Part shown: piece after piece, positions 15,216-23,989 of the stretch
Position numbering within the stretch: position 1 is the stretch's first letter
Layout of the letters: the number at the start of each line of letters is the position of its first letter
Assembly: GCA_964226685.1 (NCBI GenBank)
Contig: CAXQRU010000010.1
Coordinates: 1 to 24,932 of the forward strand
DNA length: 24,932 bases
Origin: CAXQRU01 sp964226685
GTDB taxonomy: Bacteria > Pseudomonadota > Gammaproteobacteria > Pseudomonadales > Cellvibrionaceae
Reading direction: 5' to 3'
Position numbers and translations under genes: made by a program
The notes under the pieces: generated by a model
The model's database searches: none
What the model saw: the letters and a program-made list of their open reading frames with translations, nothing else
Told to the model about the DNA's origin: nothing

Positions 15216-15246
15216 TCATCAAGGACAGGCACTCTAACATTCACAG
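15214..15246 (+). repeat. Interspersed GGACAGGCAC repeat, copy C
   Basis: TTTCATCAAGGACAGGCACT followed by CTAACATT matches copy A (11751-11780) at most positions. It marks the point where the recombinase remnant ends. A further partial inverted match, ACCTGTCACC, follows near 15266-15277. Downstream lies the start of a RAYT transposase gene, linking this repeat family to that transposase. Confidence 0.7.
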
Positions 15247-15301
15247 ATTACACCAAACTTTATTTACCTGTCACCAACAAATCCAAAGCAAGGAAGCCAC
15301 T

Positions 15302-15332
15302 ATGACCAAAGCTCGCAAAGATTTAATTACCA
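15302..15332 (+). pseudogene. 5' remnant of a REP-associated tyrosine transposase (RAYT) gene
   Basis: The ATG at 15302 opens MTKARKDLITI, which fits the well-conserved N terminus of RAYT (Y1, transposase_17) proteins, normally followed by TPYYHCVSRC and, later, an HUH motif. Here only about ten or eleven codons survive before the sequence becomes the 3' end of dcd, whose stop codon on the other strand is at 15333-15335. Short, so the call rests on the distinctive start sequence plus the repeat just upstream. Confidence 0.45.
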
Positions 15333-15902
15333 TCAAGTCTGAGGCAAGGTCACACCCGTCTGCCCTTGGTACTTCCCACCTCGATCCTTATAAGACACAT
15401 CACACACTTCATCAGATTCAAAAAATAACATCTGAGCCACACCTTCATTGGCGTAGATTTTAGCAGGCAGTGGTGTGGTATTTGAAAACTCTAGGGTCAC
15501 ATGCCCTTCCCACTCTGGTTCTAACGGCGTCACGTTCACGATAATGCCGCAGCGTGCGTAGGTGGATTTACCCAAACACACCGTTAGCACATTACGTGGT
15601 ATGCGGAAGTACTCCACCGTTCTGGCCAAGGCAAAGGAGTTGGGCGGGATGATGCAGACATCGCTTTTGACATCGACAAAGCTATTGTCATCGAAGTTTT
15701 TAGGGTCGACAATCGCGGAGTGCACATTGGTGAAGATCTTAAACTCATCCGCGCAGCGAACGTCGTAACCATAGCTTGAGGTACCATAAGAGATCAGCCG
15801 CTCGCCTTTCTCGTTGGTACGAATTTGGTTGCCTTCAAAAGGCTCTATCATTCGGTGTTGATCCGCCATTCGGCGCATCCAATGATCTGACTTAATACTC
15901 AT
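15333..15902 (-). CDS. dcd: dCTP deaminase
   Basis: 189-residue cytosolic homotrimeric enzyme that deaminates dCTP to dUTP, feeding dTMP synthesis. Signature segments are SSYGYDVR at 42-49, SFALARTVEYFR at 89-100, LGKSTYARCG at 110-119 and LEPEWEGHVTLEF with the catalytic Glu138, the same number as in the E. coli enzyme. The C-terminal lid DRGGKYQGQTGVTLP is intact despite the mobile remnant that touches the stop codon. I choose the ATG at 15902 rather than the TTG at 15914: AGGA lies seven bases upstream and the length then matches the 188-residue Pseudomonas type. The gene follows apbC by eight bases on the same strand, so they form an operon. Confidence 0.96.
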   Translation of the reverse strand: MSIKSDHWMRRMADQHRMIEPFEGNQIRTNEKGERLISYGTSSYGYDVRCADEFKIFTNVHSAIVDPKNFDDNSFVDVKSDVCIIPPNSFALARTVEYFRIPRNVLTVCLGKSTYARCGIIVNVTPLEPEWEGHVTLEFSNTTPLPAKIYANEGVAQMLFFESDEVCDVSYKDRGGKYQGQTGVTLPQT

Positions 15903-15910
15903 TTGCTTCC

Positions 15911-16999
15911 TCAATCATCAGTAATAGTTATGGTGGGGCCGGGTTTGGCCGCCAAGGTATTGAGCCATAGCTCGGCCGCGAGCCTGTTGGCAATGTGGAA
16001 ATACTGTTGGGCAATGGCGCCCTCTGGGTTGGCGACCACGGTCGGCTTGCCGGAGTCCGCCTGTAAACGGATATCGCGATCCAGCGCCAGGCCTCCTAAA
16101 AAGGGTACCTGATAGTCAGCCGCTATGCGCTCGCCACCACCTTCACCAAAAATGGAATCGTGATGACCGCACTGGGAGCAAATATGCACCGACATATTTT
16201 CAATAATGCCCAACGTCGGCACAGAGACCTTGGCAAACATCTCTATGGCTTTTTTGGCATCGAGCAGGGCAATATCTTGCGGAGTGGTCACAATCGCCGC
16301 ACCGCTTAAGGGCACCTGTTGTGAGAGTGTGAGCTGGATATCCCCGGTTCCGGGCGGCATATCGATCAACAAATAGTCCAGCTCACCCCAACGGGTTTGC
16401 TTGAGCATTTGCACCAAGGCGCCACTGGCCATAGGGCCACGCCATACCATGGGCGTTTTTTCAGTCACGAGATACCCCATCGACATCGATTCGATGCCAT
16501 GCGCCTCAATGGGCAACATGGTATTGCCATCGACCACCTCGGGCCGGCGCTCACCAATGCCGAGCATCTGTGGTTGGCTCGGGCCGTAAATATCGGCATC
16601 CAACAAGCCCACGCGCGCGCCCTGCGCACTCAAAGCTAAAGCCAAATTCACGGCTGTGGTCGACTTGCCCACGCCGCCTTTACCAGAAGCGACAGCAATC
16701 ACATGCTGTACACCCTCGATGGTTTGCTTTTTGGGGCTTGGGGCTTGCCAGCGAATATCGAGATCCAAATCATCAACGACTTTGGAGACTTGCTGCCAAA
16801 CTCGCTCGCTCATCAGTTTTTTATCAACGGGATAGCCAAAACTCAAAGCCACTTGAGTCTTACTCGCATCACCATCAATGGAGTCAATCACGCCCAATTC
16901 ACCCAGTGAACGGCCGGTTATCGGGTCTTGAATTTGAGATATCAGCTCAACAAGCTTGGGGATTACCACAAAACACTCCACGCAGATTAAAGGCGACAT
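15911..16999 (-). CDS. apbC: Iron-sulfur cluster carrier ApbC (Mrp family)
   Basis: 362-residue cytosolic P-loop protein that binds and transfers 4Fe-4S clusters to apo-proteins. An N-terminal MIP18-like domain (LISQIQDPITGRSLGELGVI, about 19-38) precedes the deviant Walker A GKGGVGKS at 106-113, LLDADIYGPSQP at 132-143, DYLLIDMPPGTGD at 208-220 and the cluster-binding C274-x2-C277 (HICSQCGHH). The first ten residues are unusual for the family. A GTG start at 16969 with GGAG six bases upstream gives a more typical N terminus (VIPKLVELI) and may be the true start. Divergent from metG, with about 150 bases between; upstream of dcd in the same operon. Confidence 0.93.
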   Translation of the reverse strand: MSPLICVECFVVIPKLVELISQIQDPITGRSLGELGVIDSIDGDASKTQVALSFGYPVDKKLMSERVWQQVSKVVDDLDLDIRWQAPSPKKQTIEGVQHVIAVASGKGGVGKSTTAVNLALALSAQGARVGLLDADIYGPSQPQMLGIGERRPEVVDGNTMLPIEAHGIESMSMGYLVTEKTPMVWRGPMASGALVQMLKQTRWGELDYLLIDMPPGTGDIQLTLSQQVPLSGAAIVTTPQDIALLDAKKAIEMFAKVSVPTLGIIENMSVHICSQCGHHDSIFGEGGGERIAADYQVPFLGGLALDRDIRLQADSGKPTVVANPEGAIAQQYFHIANRLAAELWLNTLAAKPGPTITITDD

Positions 17000-17085
17000 A
17001 TTACTGCCTGCTCAGCAAATAGGCCAGAGGCCGCCTTGCATTTGCGAAAATCTGATCCTTATCCGCTAAAAAGTCCCTAATGACA

Positions 17086-17114
17086 CTGAAAACAGACCTA
17101 AAAAGTGGTATACT
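17086..17114 (+). promoter_or_regulatory. Sigma-70 promoter of metG (and probably the rsx genes)
   Basis: A -10 TATACT at 17109-17114 is preceded, with 17-bp spacing, by -35 CTGAAA at 17086-17091 (four of six consensus bases), in the gap between the divergent apbC and metG genes. The start codon is 36 bases further, after a GAAGG ribosome site (17139-17143). No other clear promoter is seen up to the end of rsxE. Confidence 0.6.
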
Positions 17115-17149
17115 CGCGCCCCATTTTTACGAGCTAAAGAAGGTCATTC

Positions 17150-19153
17150 ATGAGCCAGCGGGATATTTTGGTTACCAGTGCATTGCCCTACGCCAACGGG
17201 TCGATTCACCTAGGGCATTTGGTCGAATACATTCAAACCGATATATGGGTGCGTTTTCAAAAATCGCGCGGCCATCACTGCACCTACGTCTGTGCGGACG
17301 ACGCTCATGGCACCGCCATCATGCTTAAAGCGGAAGCAGAAGGCATCACGCCGGAAGAGCAAATCGCCAGGGTTCAGGCGGAGCACGAGCGCGACTTTGC
17401 GGGCTTTCATATCGGCTTTGATAATTACCACTCTACCCACTCGCCCGAAAACAAAGAGCTGGCTGAGCGAATTTACAAAAGTCTGGTGGAAAATGACCAC
17501 ATTGCCAGCCGCACCATTACTCAAGCTTATGATGCTGAGAAAAACTTATTCTTGGCAGACCGTTACATCAAAGGCACTTGCCCCAAATGCAAAGCCCCCG
17601 ATCAGTACGGGGATAACTGTGAAGCTTGCGGCAGCACCTACTCGCCCACAGACTTGATTAATCCAATCTCGGTCATTTCAGGCACCACACCCATCGAAAA
17701 AGAAAGCGAGCATTTCTTTTTCAAATTGCCTGAGTTCAGCGACTTTTTAAAAGAGTGGACCCGCGCTGGCCATTTGCAAACTGAAGTCGCCAACAAGCTG
17801 GCCGAATGGCTGGATGGTGGTTTAATCGAGTGGGATATTTCCAGAGACGCGCCCTACTTTGGCTTTAATATTCCTGGCCATGACGACAAATACTTTTACG
17901 TCTGGCTAGACGCTCCCATGGGCTACATCGCCAGCTTCAAAAATTTATGCGATAAAACCGGCGACGATTGGTGGGATTACTGGCGCGCTGATAGCGATAA
18001 AGAGGTGTACCACTTTATCGGGAAAGACATCGTTAACTTTCACGCACTCTTTTGGCCAGCGGTACTCACTTCGGCTGGCTTTCGCACCCCCACTGGCGTG
18101 TTTGTGCATGGCTTTTTGACCATTGATGGTCAGAAGATGTCTAAACGAAGAAACACCTTTATCACGGCCCGAAGCTATCTGGATCATTTAAACCCAAATT
18201 ACTTGCGCTATTACTTTGCCGCTAAGCTTTCAAACTCGGTGGATGATATTGACTTGAACCTCGAGGATTTTAAAGCGCGCGTTAACTCAGACTTGGTCGG
18301 CAAGTTTGTTAATATTGCTAGCCGCTGCCAGAAGTTCATTCACAAACTGGGCGGCCGATTGGCAGCCAGTAATCCCGAACCTGAGCGCTGGCAAACGCTA
18401 GTTGAACAGCATGACGCGATCACCGAGCACTTCGAGCAACGCGAATTCAGTCAAGCCGTTCGCAAGATTATGGCTATTGCGGATAATGCCAATGAATATA
18501 TTGCCACCGAAGCCCCTTGGACGTTAGCAAAAGATCCAAATAATGATGAGCGCGTATTAACCGTATGTTCATTTGGCATTAATGCCTTCAAATTAATTGC
18601 GAGCTACTTAAAGCCAATTATTCCTGAGCTGATTCGTGAGGCGGAAGCCTTTTTAAATATCGAGTTGAGTTGGAATGAAGCTGGCACTTACTTGACTGAA
18701 CACACGATTAACCCTTTTAACCCCTTACTGGATCGCGTTGACCAAACCGCGATAGACGCTATGATTGAAGCCAATAAAGCACCCGAACCCATTGCCACAG
18801 GGCCATTGGCCGATGAGCCTTTAGCGGATGAAATCGACTTTAACACCTTTGCGAAAACCGATTTGCGCATCGCCAAAATTATCAAGGCCGAGCATGTTGA
18901 GGGCGCCGATAAATTATTGAAACTCACGCTGGATCTCGGTGGTGAAACTCGCCAGGTTTTCTCGGGTATTAAAAGCGCTTATAAACCAGAGGATTTAGAA
19001 GGCCGGCTCACCGTTATGGTAGCTAATTTGGCTCCACGTAAAATGAAATTTGGAATGTCCGAAGGCATGGTTCTGGCCGCAGGCCCTGGCGAAAGTGAGA
19101 TCTTTTTACTTGAGCCAGATCAAGGTGCCAAGCCTGGCATGAGGGTCATGTAG
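17150..19153 (+). CDS. metG: Methionyl-tRNA synthetase
   Basis: 667-residue class I enzyme that charges tRNA-Met, in the cytosol, probably as a dimer. The HIGH motif is HLGH at 20-23 (YANGSIHLGH). The zinc knuckle is C144-x2-C147 and C157-x2-C160. The KMSKS loop reads KMSKR at 329-333 followed by RNTFI, where many bacterial MetG proteins have KMSKSRGTFI. The anticodon-binding helical domain follows, then a C-terminal EMAP/Arc1p-type tRNA-binding domain (about 562-667, FNTFAKTDLRIAKI ... PRKMKFGMSEGM). Full length. GAAGG lies six bases before the ATG. The stop is only three bases before rsxA, so the two are likely co-transcribed. Confidence 0.97.
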   Translation: MSQRDILVTSALPYANGSIHLGHLVEYIQTDIWVRFQKSRGHHCTYVCADDAHGTAIMLKAEAEGITPEEQIARVQAEHERDFAGFHIGFDNYHSTHSPENKELAERIYKSLVENDHIASRTITQAYDAEKNLFLADRYIKGTCPKCKAPDQYGDNCEACGSTYSPTDLINPISVISGTTPIEKESEHFFFKLPEFSDFLKEWTRAGHLQTEVANKLAEWLDGGLIEWDISRDAPYFGFNIPGHDDKYFYVWLDAPMGYIASFKNLCDKTGDDWWDYWRADSDKEVYHFIGKDIVNFHALFWPAVLTSAGFRTPTGVFVHGFLTIDGQKMSKRRNTFITARSYLDHLNPNYLRYYFAAKLSNSVDDIDLNLEDFKARVNSDLVGKFVNIASRCQKFIHKLGGRLAASNPEPERWQTLVEQHDAITEHFEQREFSQAVRKIMAIADNANEYIATEAPWTLAKDPNNDERVLTVCSFGINAFKLIASYLKPIIPELIREAEAFLNIELSWNEAGTYLTEHTINPFNPLLDRVDQTAIDAMIEANKAPEPIATGPLADEPLADEIDFNTFAKTDLRIAKIIKAEHVEGADKLLKLTLDLGGETRQVFSGIKSAYKPEDLEGRLTVMVANLAPRKMKFGMSEGMVLAAGPGESEIFLLEPDQGAKPGMRVM

Positions 19154-19156
19154 CCA

Positions 19157-19732
19157 ATGGCTGAGCTTGCCCTCATACTGGTCAGTACCGTACTGGTCAA
19201 TAACTTTGTATTGGTACAGTTCTTAGGCTTGTGCCCGTTTATGGGCGTTTCTAATAAATTGGAGACGGCCATTGGTATGGGTGCGGCCACCACCTTTGTA
19301 TTAACGCTGGCTTCGATTTGCAGCTACCTCGTGCACGAATTTATTTTAGTGCCATTGTCGCTCACCTACTTAAAAACCATTGCTTTTATTTTGGTGATTG
19401 CGGTCGTGGTGCAATTTGCTAAATTATTTATCGAAAAAACCAGCCCGCTGCTTTACAGAGTGCTCGGGGTCTTCTTGCCGCTAATCACCACTAACTGCGC
19501 CGTCTTGGGTGTGGCACTGGAAAATACCAAAAAACAACACGACTTTATTGAATCCACCCTGTTTGGTTTTGGTGCCGCTTTGGGCTTTTCACTAGTACTG
19601 ATTTTATTTTCCGCCATGCGTGAGCGGCTGAGCGCTGCCGATGTACCTAAACCCTTTCAAGGTGCTGCCATTGGTATGATCACCGCAGGGCTTATGTCAC
19701 TGGCCTTTATGGGCTTTGCAGGTTTGGTGTAA
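19157..19732 (+). CDS. rsxA: Rnf/Rsx electron transport complex subunit A
   Basis: 191-residue inner-membrane protein with six hydrophobic helices, one of two pseudo-symmetric core subunits (with RsxE) of the ion-translocating NADH:ferredoxin oxidoreductase-type complex. It has the family half-helix motifs FLGLCPFMGVS (Cys26) and TTNCAVLGVAL (Cys114), the cysteines placed to hold an iron-sulfur centre at the A/E interface in known Rnf structures. Length is the usual 190-193. The ATG is three bases after the metG stop with only a distant GAGG, so it may rely on translational coupling. Its stop overlaps the rsxB start (TAATG). Confidence 0.95.
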   Translation: MAELALILVSTVLVNNFVLVQFLGLCPFMGVSNKLETAIGMGAATTFVLTLASICSYLVHEFILVPLSLTYLKTIAFILVIAVVVQFAKLFIEKTSPLLYRVLGVFLPLITTNCAVLGVALENTKKQHDFIESTLFGFGAALGFSLVLILFSAMRERLSAADVPKPFQGAAIGMITAGLMSLAFMGFAGLV

Positions 19733-20337
19733 TGTTAGAATTTATTATCAACCAACCCATATTAAGTGCGATGATTGCACTCGGTGGCCTGGCCTTAATT
19801 TTTGGGGCCATTCTTGGCTTTGCGGCGGTTAAATTTAAAGTCGAAGGCGACCCCATCGTCGATCAAATCGATTCACTGCTACCGCAAACTCAGTGCGGCC
19901 AATGTGGCCACCCAGGCTGCAGGCCCTACGCCGAGGGTATTGCCAACGGCGAAGAAATCAATAAATGCCCTCCCGGCGGCCAAGCGACGATTGATGCCCT
20001 CGCCGATCTTTTAGGTGTGGAAGCACCCAGCCTCGATGAATCGCATGGTGAAGAATCTGAAGTGAAAAAAGTGGCCTATATTCGAGAAGATGAATGCATC
20101 GGCTGCACTAAATGCATTCAGGCCTGCCCCGTCGATGCCATCTTAGGCGCAGCCAAACAAATGCACACAGTCATTGCCGATGAGTGCACCGGTTGCGATC
20201 TATGCGTAGAGCCTTGCCCTGTGGACTGCATCGATATGATTCCTGTTGAGACGGGTTTAAACAACTGGCACTGGTCTAAGCCTGCCGATCTAATCGCAAC
20301 GGATCGCACTCACCCTTCTGACGATCAGGCGGCCTAA
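19732..20337 (+). CDS. rsxB: Rnf/Rsx electron transport complex subunit B (iron-sulfur)
   Basis: 201-residue membrane-anchored ferredoxin-like subunit that passes electrons between soluble ferredoxin-type partners and the core. An N-terminal anchor helix (about 9-33) precedes the Fe-S domain C55-x2-C58-x4-C63-x15-C79, then two classical 4Fe-4S motifs: C122/C125/C128 with C132, and C152/C155/C158 with C162, each followed by Pro. All ligands are present. The ATG shares a base with the rsxA stop. One base separates its stop from the rsxC start. Confidence 0.95.
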   Translation: MLEFIINQPILSAMIALGGLALIFGAILGFAAVKFKVEGDPIVDQIDSLLPQTQCGQCGHPGCRPYAEGIANGEEINKCPPGGQATIDALADLLGVEAPSLDESHGEESEVKKVAYIREDECIGCTKCIQACPVDAILGAAKQMHTVIADECTGCDLCVEPCPVDCIDMIPVETGLNNWHWSKPADLIATDRTHPSDDQAA

Positions 20338-20338
20338 T

Positions 20339-22348
20339 ATGAATGCACAAATCTGGCCTATACCCGGCGGCATCCACCCTCCGGAAAATAAACAGCAATC
20401 GACCCAAGTGCCGATTGGTGAGATTGCGCTACCCAAAGAGCTAGTACTTCCTATTGGCAATAACGAACTTAGCGTTAGTGTGGGCGATAAGGTCTTGGCG
20501 GGCCAAAAAATTGGTGAGCCCTCAAGTATTATGGGCGTAGCTATCCACGCACCCAGCTCTGGCACAATTACCGCCATTGAAAATCGCCCCCAAGCGCATG
20601 CCTCCGGCCTTGATGCACCCTCTGTAATGATCACACTCGATGGCGAGCACAACAGTATCGAGTACCAAGAAACGCCTGACTTCACTAAGGTGGAACCCGC
20701 TGAGTTAATTGATCGCATTCGCCAAGCCGGCATTGCGGGCCTTGGGGGCGCTGGCTTTCCAACAGCGATTAAGCTGCAGCCCAAGCATAAAATCGACACG
20801 CTGATTTTAAATGGCACTGAGTGCGAACCTTACATCACCGCCGATGATATGCTGATGCGCGAACGCGCTCATGATGTCGTTGCCGGTAGCCAATTACTCG
20901 CGCACATATTGGGGAACCCACGCATTGTTATTGGCATTGAAGACAATAAACCTGAGGCCATTGCCGCAGTCACCACCGCTTGCAAAGGCACACCGGTGGA
21001 AGTGATCAGCTTCCCTACCAAATACCCTTCGGGCGGTGAAAAACAATTAATACAAATTCTGACGGGCAACGAAATCCCTTCAGGCGCAATACCCGCTCAC
21101 TTGGGTATTGTGGTGCAAAATGTGGGAACCGCAGCGAGCGCTTATCAAGCCATTCGCTATGGCAAGCCTTTAACCTCACGCATCACCACCGTTGTCGGTG
21201 AGTGCGTTGGCCTACAGCGCAATGTGGAGGTGTTAATTGGAACGCCCATCAAACACGTATTAGAAGCCCATCAATATAAGCCCGAACCTAAGGGGCGAGT
21301 CATTATGGGTGGGCCAATGATGGGCTTTACTCTGCAAAGTCTTGAGGCGCCGGTATTAAAAACCACGAACTGCTTACTCGCTCCCAGCAATACGGAGTTG
21401 CCTCTGCCACCACCGGCTCAGGCTTGCATTCGTTGCGGCTTATGCGCTGAGGCTTGTCCGGTAAGTTTGTTACCGCAACAACTATTTTGGTACTCCAAAT
21501 CAGAAGATTACGAAAAAGCCGAACGCTACAATTTATTTGATTGCATTGAGTGCGGCGCCTGCTCTTATGTGTGCCCATCATCGATACCCTTGGTGCAATA
21601 CTATCGCGCCGCCAAAGGCAATATTCGCCAAGAGCGCGCTGAAAAACGCAAAGCCGACCACGCCCGCGAGCGCTTTGAATTTAGAAAACAGCGTTTAGAG
21701 CAAGAAGAAGCTGAAAAAGAAGCAAAACGCGCAGCTCGTAAAGCGGCGGCCGAAAAGGCCAAACAGCAAGCGGCCAAAGCCAGCGCTAACGATGCACCAG
21801 CACCGGCTAAAGATGACCCAGTCGCCGCCGCAATGGCTCGAGTCGCTGCCCAAGCGAACGACCCAGCTGCACAAAAAGCCAAGCTGGAGCGCAGCGTACA
21901 AAGTGCTAAAGATCGCCTGGATAAAGCTCAAAACCGACTACTGGATGCTGACAGTGGCAACCAAGATATGCTCAAAGCACGCATAAAAGAAGCCGAAAAA
22001 CGCCTGGCCGATGCCGAGCACAGTTTAAAAGGCTTTCTGGCCGATCACCCTGAACAGGCGCCAGCCGAGCAGGCAACACCTGCATCCGAAAAAGCCGACG
22101 CACCCAAAGATGCCGCGACCGCCGCCATCGAAAAAGCCAAAGCCCAAGCAGAAAAACAACAAAACTTGAGCGAAGAAGAGAAAGCTCAAGCCAAAAAAGA
22201 CGCCCTGATAAAACGCCTCGATAAAGCGCGCGCGAGGCTCGCTAAGGCCCAGGAAGAGCAAGATGAAAACGTAGAAGCATTTGCAGCAGGCGTTAGCAAA
22301 CTGGAAGAAAAACTGGCGGCGTTGGAGGCCGAACATGGCACTGACTAA
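20339..22348 (+). CDS. rsxC: Rnf/Rsx electron transport complex subunit C
   Basis: 669-residue peripheral subunit, the likely NADH and FMN entry site. An RnfC N-terminal barrel covers about 1-110. The complex I 51-kDa-like nucleotide/flavin domain contains GLGGAGFPTAIKL at 134-146, LNGTECEPYI at 157-166 and a GGEKQLI loop. An SLBB region follows, then two 4Fe-4S motifs C363/C366/C369/C373 and C402/C405/C408/C412. From about 430 to the end the protein is Ala/Lys/Glu-rich and predicted coiled coil, typical for gammaproteobacterial RsxC, where tail length varies (the E. coli protein is longer). The end overlaps rsxD by 14 bases. Confidence 0.95.
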   Translation: MNAQIWPIPGGIHPPENKQQSTQVPIGEIALPKELVLPIGNNELSVSVGDKVLAGQKIGEPSSIMGVAIHAPSSGTITAIENRPQAHASGLDAPSVMITLDGEHNSIEYQETPDFTKVEPAELIDRIRQAGIAGLGGAGFPTAIKLQPKHKIDTLILNGTECEPYITADDMLMRERAHDVVAGSQLLAHILGNPRIVIGIEDNKPEAIAAVTTACKGTPVEVISFPTKYPSGGEKQLIQILTGNEIPSGAIPAHLGIVVQNVGTAASAYQAIRYGKPLTSRITTVVGECVGLQRNVEVLIGTPIKHVLEAHQYKPEPKGRVIMGGPMMGFTLQSLEAPVLKTTNCLLAPSNTELPLPPPAQACIRCGLCAEACPVSLLPQQLFWYSKSEDYEKAERYNLFDCIECGACSYVCPSSIPLVQYYRAAKGNIRQERAEKRKADHARERFEFRKQRLEQEEAEKEAKRAARKAAAEKAKQQAAKASANDAPAPAKDDPVAAAMARVAAQANDPAAQKAKLERSVQSAKDRLDKAQNRLLDADSGNQDMLKARIKEAEKRLADAEHSLKGFLADHPEQAPAEQATPASEKADAPKDAATAAIEKAKAQAEKQQNLSEEEKAQAKKDALIKRLDKARARLAKAQEEQDENVEAFAAGVSKLEEKLAALEAEHGTD

Positions 22349-23387
22349 TATTAGCTCACCCCACGCCCACAATAAGCTCAAAACTCAGCAAGTGATGCTC
22401 TGGGTGGTACTCGCCACCCTGCCCGGTTTATGCGCACTCACCTATTGGTTTGGCATGGGCACGCTGGTGAATCTCGCCATTGTGATTAGCTGCTCACTCG
22501 CTTTTGAAGCTTGGTTTTTGCGTTTAAGAAAACGCCCTGTGTTATTTTACCTAAAAGACAATAGTGCACTGGTCACCGCCATTCTTTTGGGCTTGTCACT
22601 ACCACCCTTCGCTCCCTGGTGGATAGCCGTATTGGGGGCCTTCTTTGCGATCGTTCTCGCAAAACAACTCTATGGCGGCCTTGGTAACAACCCCTTTAAC
22701 CCAGCCATGGTGGCTTATGTGATTTTGCTGATCTCATTTACCAAAGAAATGTCTCAATGGGCGGCACCACTGGGTCTCTCCAAAGAGACGATGGGATTTG
22801 GCGATAGTTTCAATGTGATTTTCCTTGGCGGCTCAATCGACGCCTTCTCAGGCGCGACGCCGCTCGATATTATGAAACAGCGCGGTGGCGAAATCGTGGC
22901 TACCGTACTGCAAGAACAAGCGATTTTTAACCAGTCCCATATTATCAGCACCGGCTGGGAGTGGGTAAATCTCGGCTTCTTAATCGGCGGATTAGTCTTA
23001 CTGTTCAAGAAAATTTTTACCTGGCATGCACCTGGCGGCATGTTACTGGGCTTAATCGTGATGGCCTTTTTGTTTGACGACGGCAGCTCCAAAAGCGGTG
23101 GCCCGGTGTTAATGCATCTACTCTCTGGCGCTACCATGCTCGGAGCCTTTTTCATCATCACTGATCCTGTTTCAGGTGCGACTAGTAACCGTGGCCGTTT
23201 TATATTTGGTATTGGTGTGGGTGTGCTCGTGTACATTATTCGAGTCTGGGGCGGCCCCTACCCAGATGCAGTGGCTTTTTCGGTATTGCTCATGAACTTT
23301 GCCGCCCCCTTTATTGATTACTACACGCCGCCAAGAACCTATGGCCACAAACAAAGCCAGACCATCGTTGGCAAAGGAAAATCCTAA
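22335..23387 (+). CDS. rsxD: Rnf/Rsx electron transport complex subunit D
   Basis: 350-residue inner-membrane subunit with about nine or ten helices, related to NqrB, carrying a covalently bound FMN. The flavin-attachment motif SGAT is in FSGATPLD with Thr175. NPFNPAMVAY and DPVSGAT are other family landmarks. The start at 22335 is chosen because GGAGG (22324-22328) lies six bases upstream and the protein then begins with the normal ALTNISSPH; the frame is open further 5' but that stretch is the rsxC tail in another frame. Stop and rsxG start overlap (TAATG). Confidence 0.95.
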   Translation: MALTNISSPHAHNKLKTQQVMLWVVLATLPGLCALTYWFGMGTLVNLAIVISCSLAFEAWFLRLRKRPVLFYLKDNSALVTAILLGLSLPPFAPWWIAVLGAFFAIVLAKQLYGGLGNNPFNPAMVAYVILLISFTKEMSQWAAPLGLSKETMGFGDSFNVIFLGGSIDAFSGATPLDIMKQRGGEIVATVLQEQAIFNQSHIISTGWEWVNLGFLIGGLVLLFKKIFTWHAPGGMLLGLIVMAFLFDDGSSKSGGPVLMHLLSGATMLGAFFIITDPVSGATSNRGRFIFGIGVGVLVYIIRVWGGPYPDAVAFSVLLMNFAAPFIDYYTPPRTYGHKQSQTIVGKGKS

Positions 23388-23989
23388 TGTTAGGACAATC
23401 GATTAGCAAAAACAGCTTACTGTTATTCGCCTTTGCACTGGCAACGGCCACAGTACTGGCAGGCACCTATATGGTCACCAAAGAGCCGATTGCCAAAGCC
23501 GAAAAGGTGGCCGCCGAGAAAGCCTTACTGGCCATCGTCCCCAAAAACAATATTGACAATAGTTTGCTGGATGACACCATCACCGTAGACGGCTTTAACC
23601 AAGCCATACACTTAGCCAAAAAAGATGGTCAAGTGATCACCGCCATCATCCCAACAGTCGCACCCGAAGGCTACAGTGGCGATATTAAATTGCTGATTGG
23701 CGTCAATGCCGATGGCACCATTGCTGGCGTTCGAGCACTTAAACACAAAGAAACCCCGGGCCTGGGTGATAAAATCGATTTAGAAAAAAGCGATTGGATT
23801 TTATCATTTAATGGCCGCTCACTGGCGAACACTGCCGATAAAGCCTGGGCCGTCAAAAAGGAAGGCGGCGAATTCGATGCCTTCAGTGGCGCGACCATTA
23901 CCCCAAGGGCTGTCGTCAACCACATTCATCAAGTACTCAAAGATGTAGAAACTCATCGCAGCACAATTTTTGGAGCCAACCATGAGTGA
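23387..23989 (+). CDS. rsxG: Rnf/Rsx electron transport complex subunit G
   Basis: 200-residue subunit with one N-terminal membrane anchor (about 10-30) and a periplasmic FMN-binding domain. The flavin is expected to be attached to Thr170 of FSGATITPRAV, the SGAT motif shared with NqrC and RsxD. GLGDKIDLEKSDW is another conserved segment. It relays electrons on the outer face of the membrane between RsxD and RsxA/E. The last eight bases overlap the rsxE start. Confidence 0.95.
   Translation: MLGQSISKNSLLLFAFALATATVLAGTYMVTKEPIAKAEKVAAEKALLAIVPKNNIDNSLLDDTITVDGFNQAIHLAKKDGQVITAIIPTVAPEGYSGDIKLLIGVNADGTIAGVRALKHKETPGLGDKIDLEKSDWILSFNGRSLANTADKAWAVKKEGGEFDAFSGATITPRAVVNHIHQVLKDVETHRSTIFGANHE

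Noticed and set aside
10809..15332. CRISPR array or tRNA-integrated prophage as explanation of the island
   Set aside because: No regularly spaced repeats with unique spacers, no tRNA gene and no phage structural genes are visible.
21700..22330. Minus-strand ORFs opposite the rsxC tail
   Set aside because: They are Ala/Phe-rich mirror readings of the repetitive Ala/Lys/Glu tail.
22281..22334. Longer N terminus for RsxD
   Set aside because: It is the out-of-frame reading of the rsxC tail (MQQALANWKK...); GGAGG and the conserved ALTNISSPH start support 22335.
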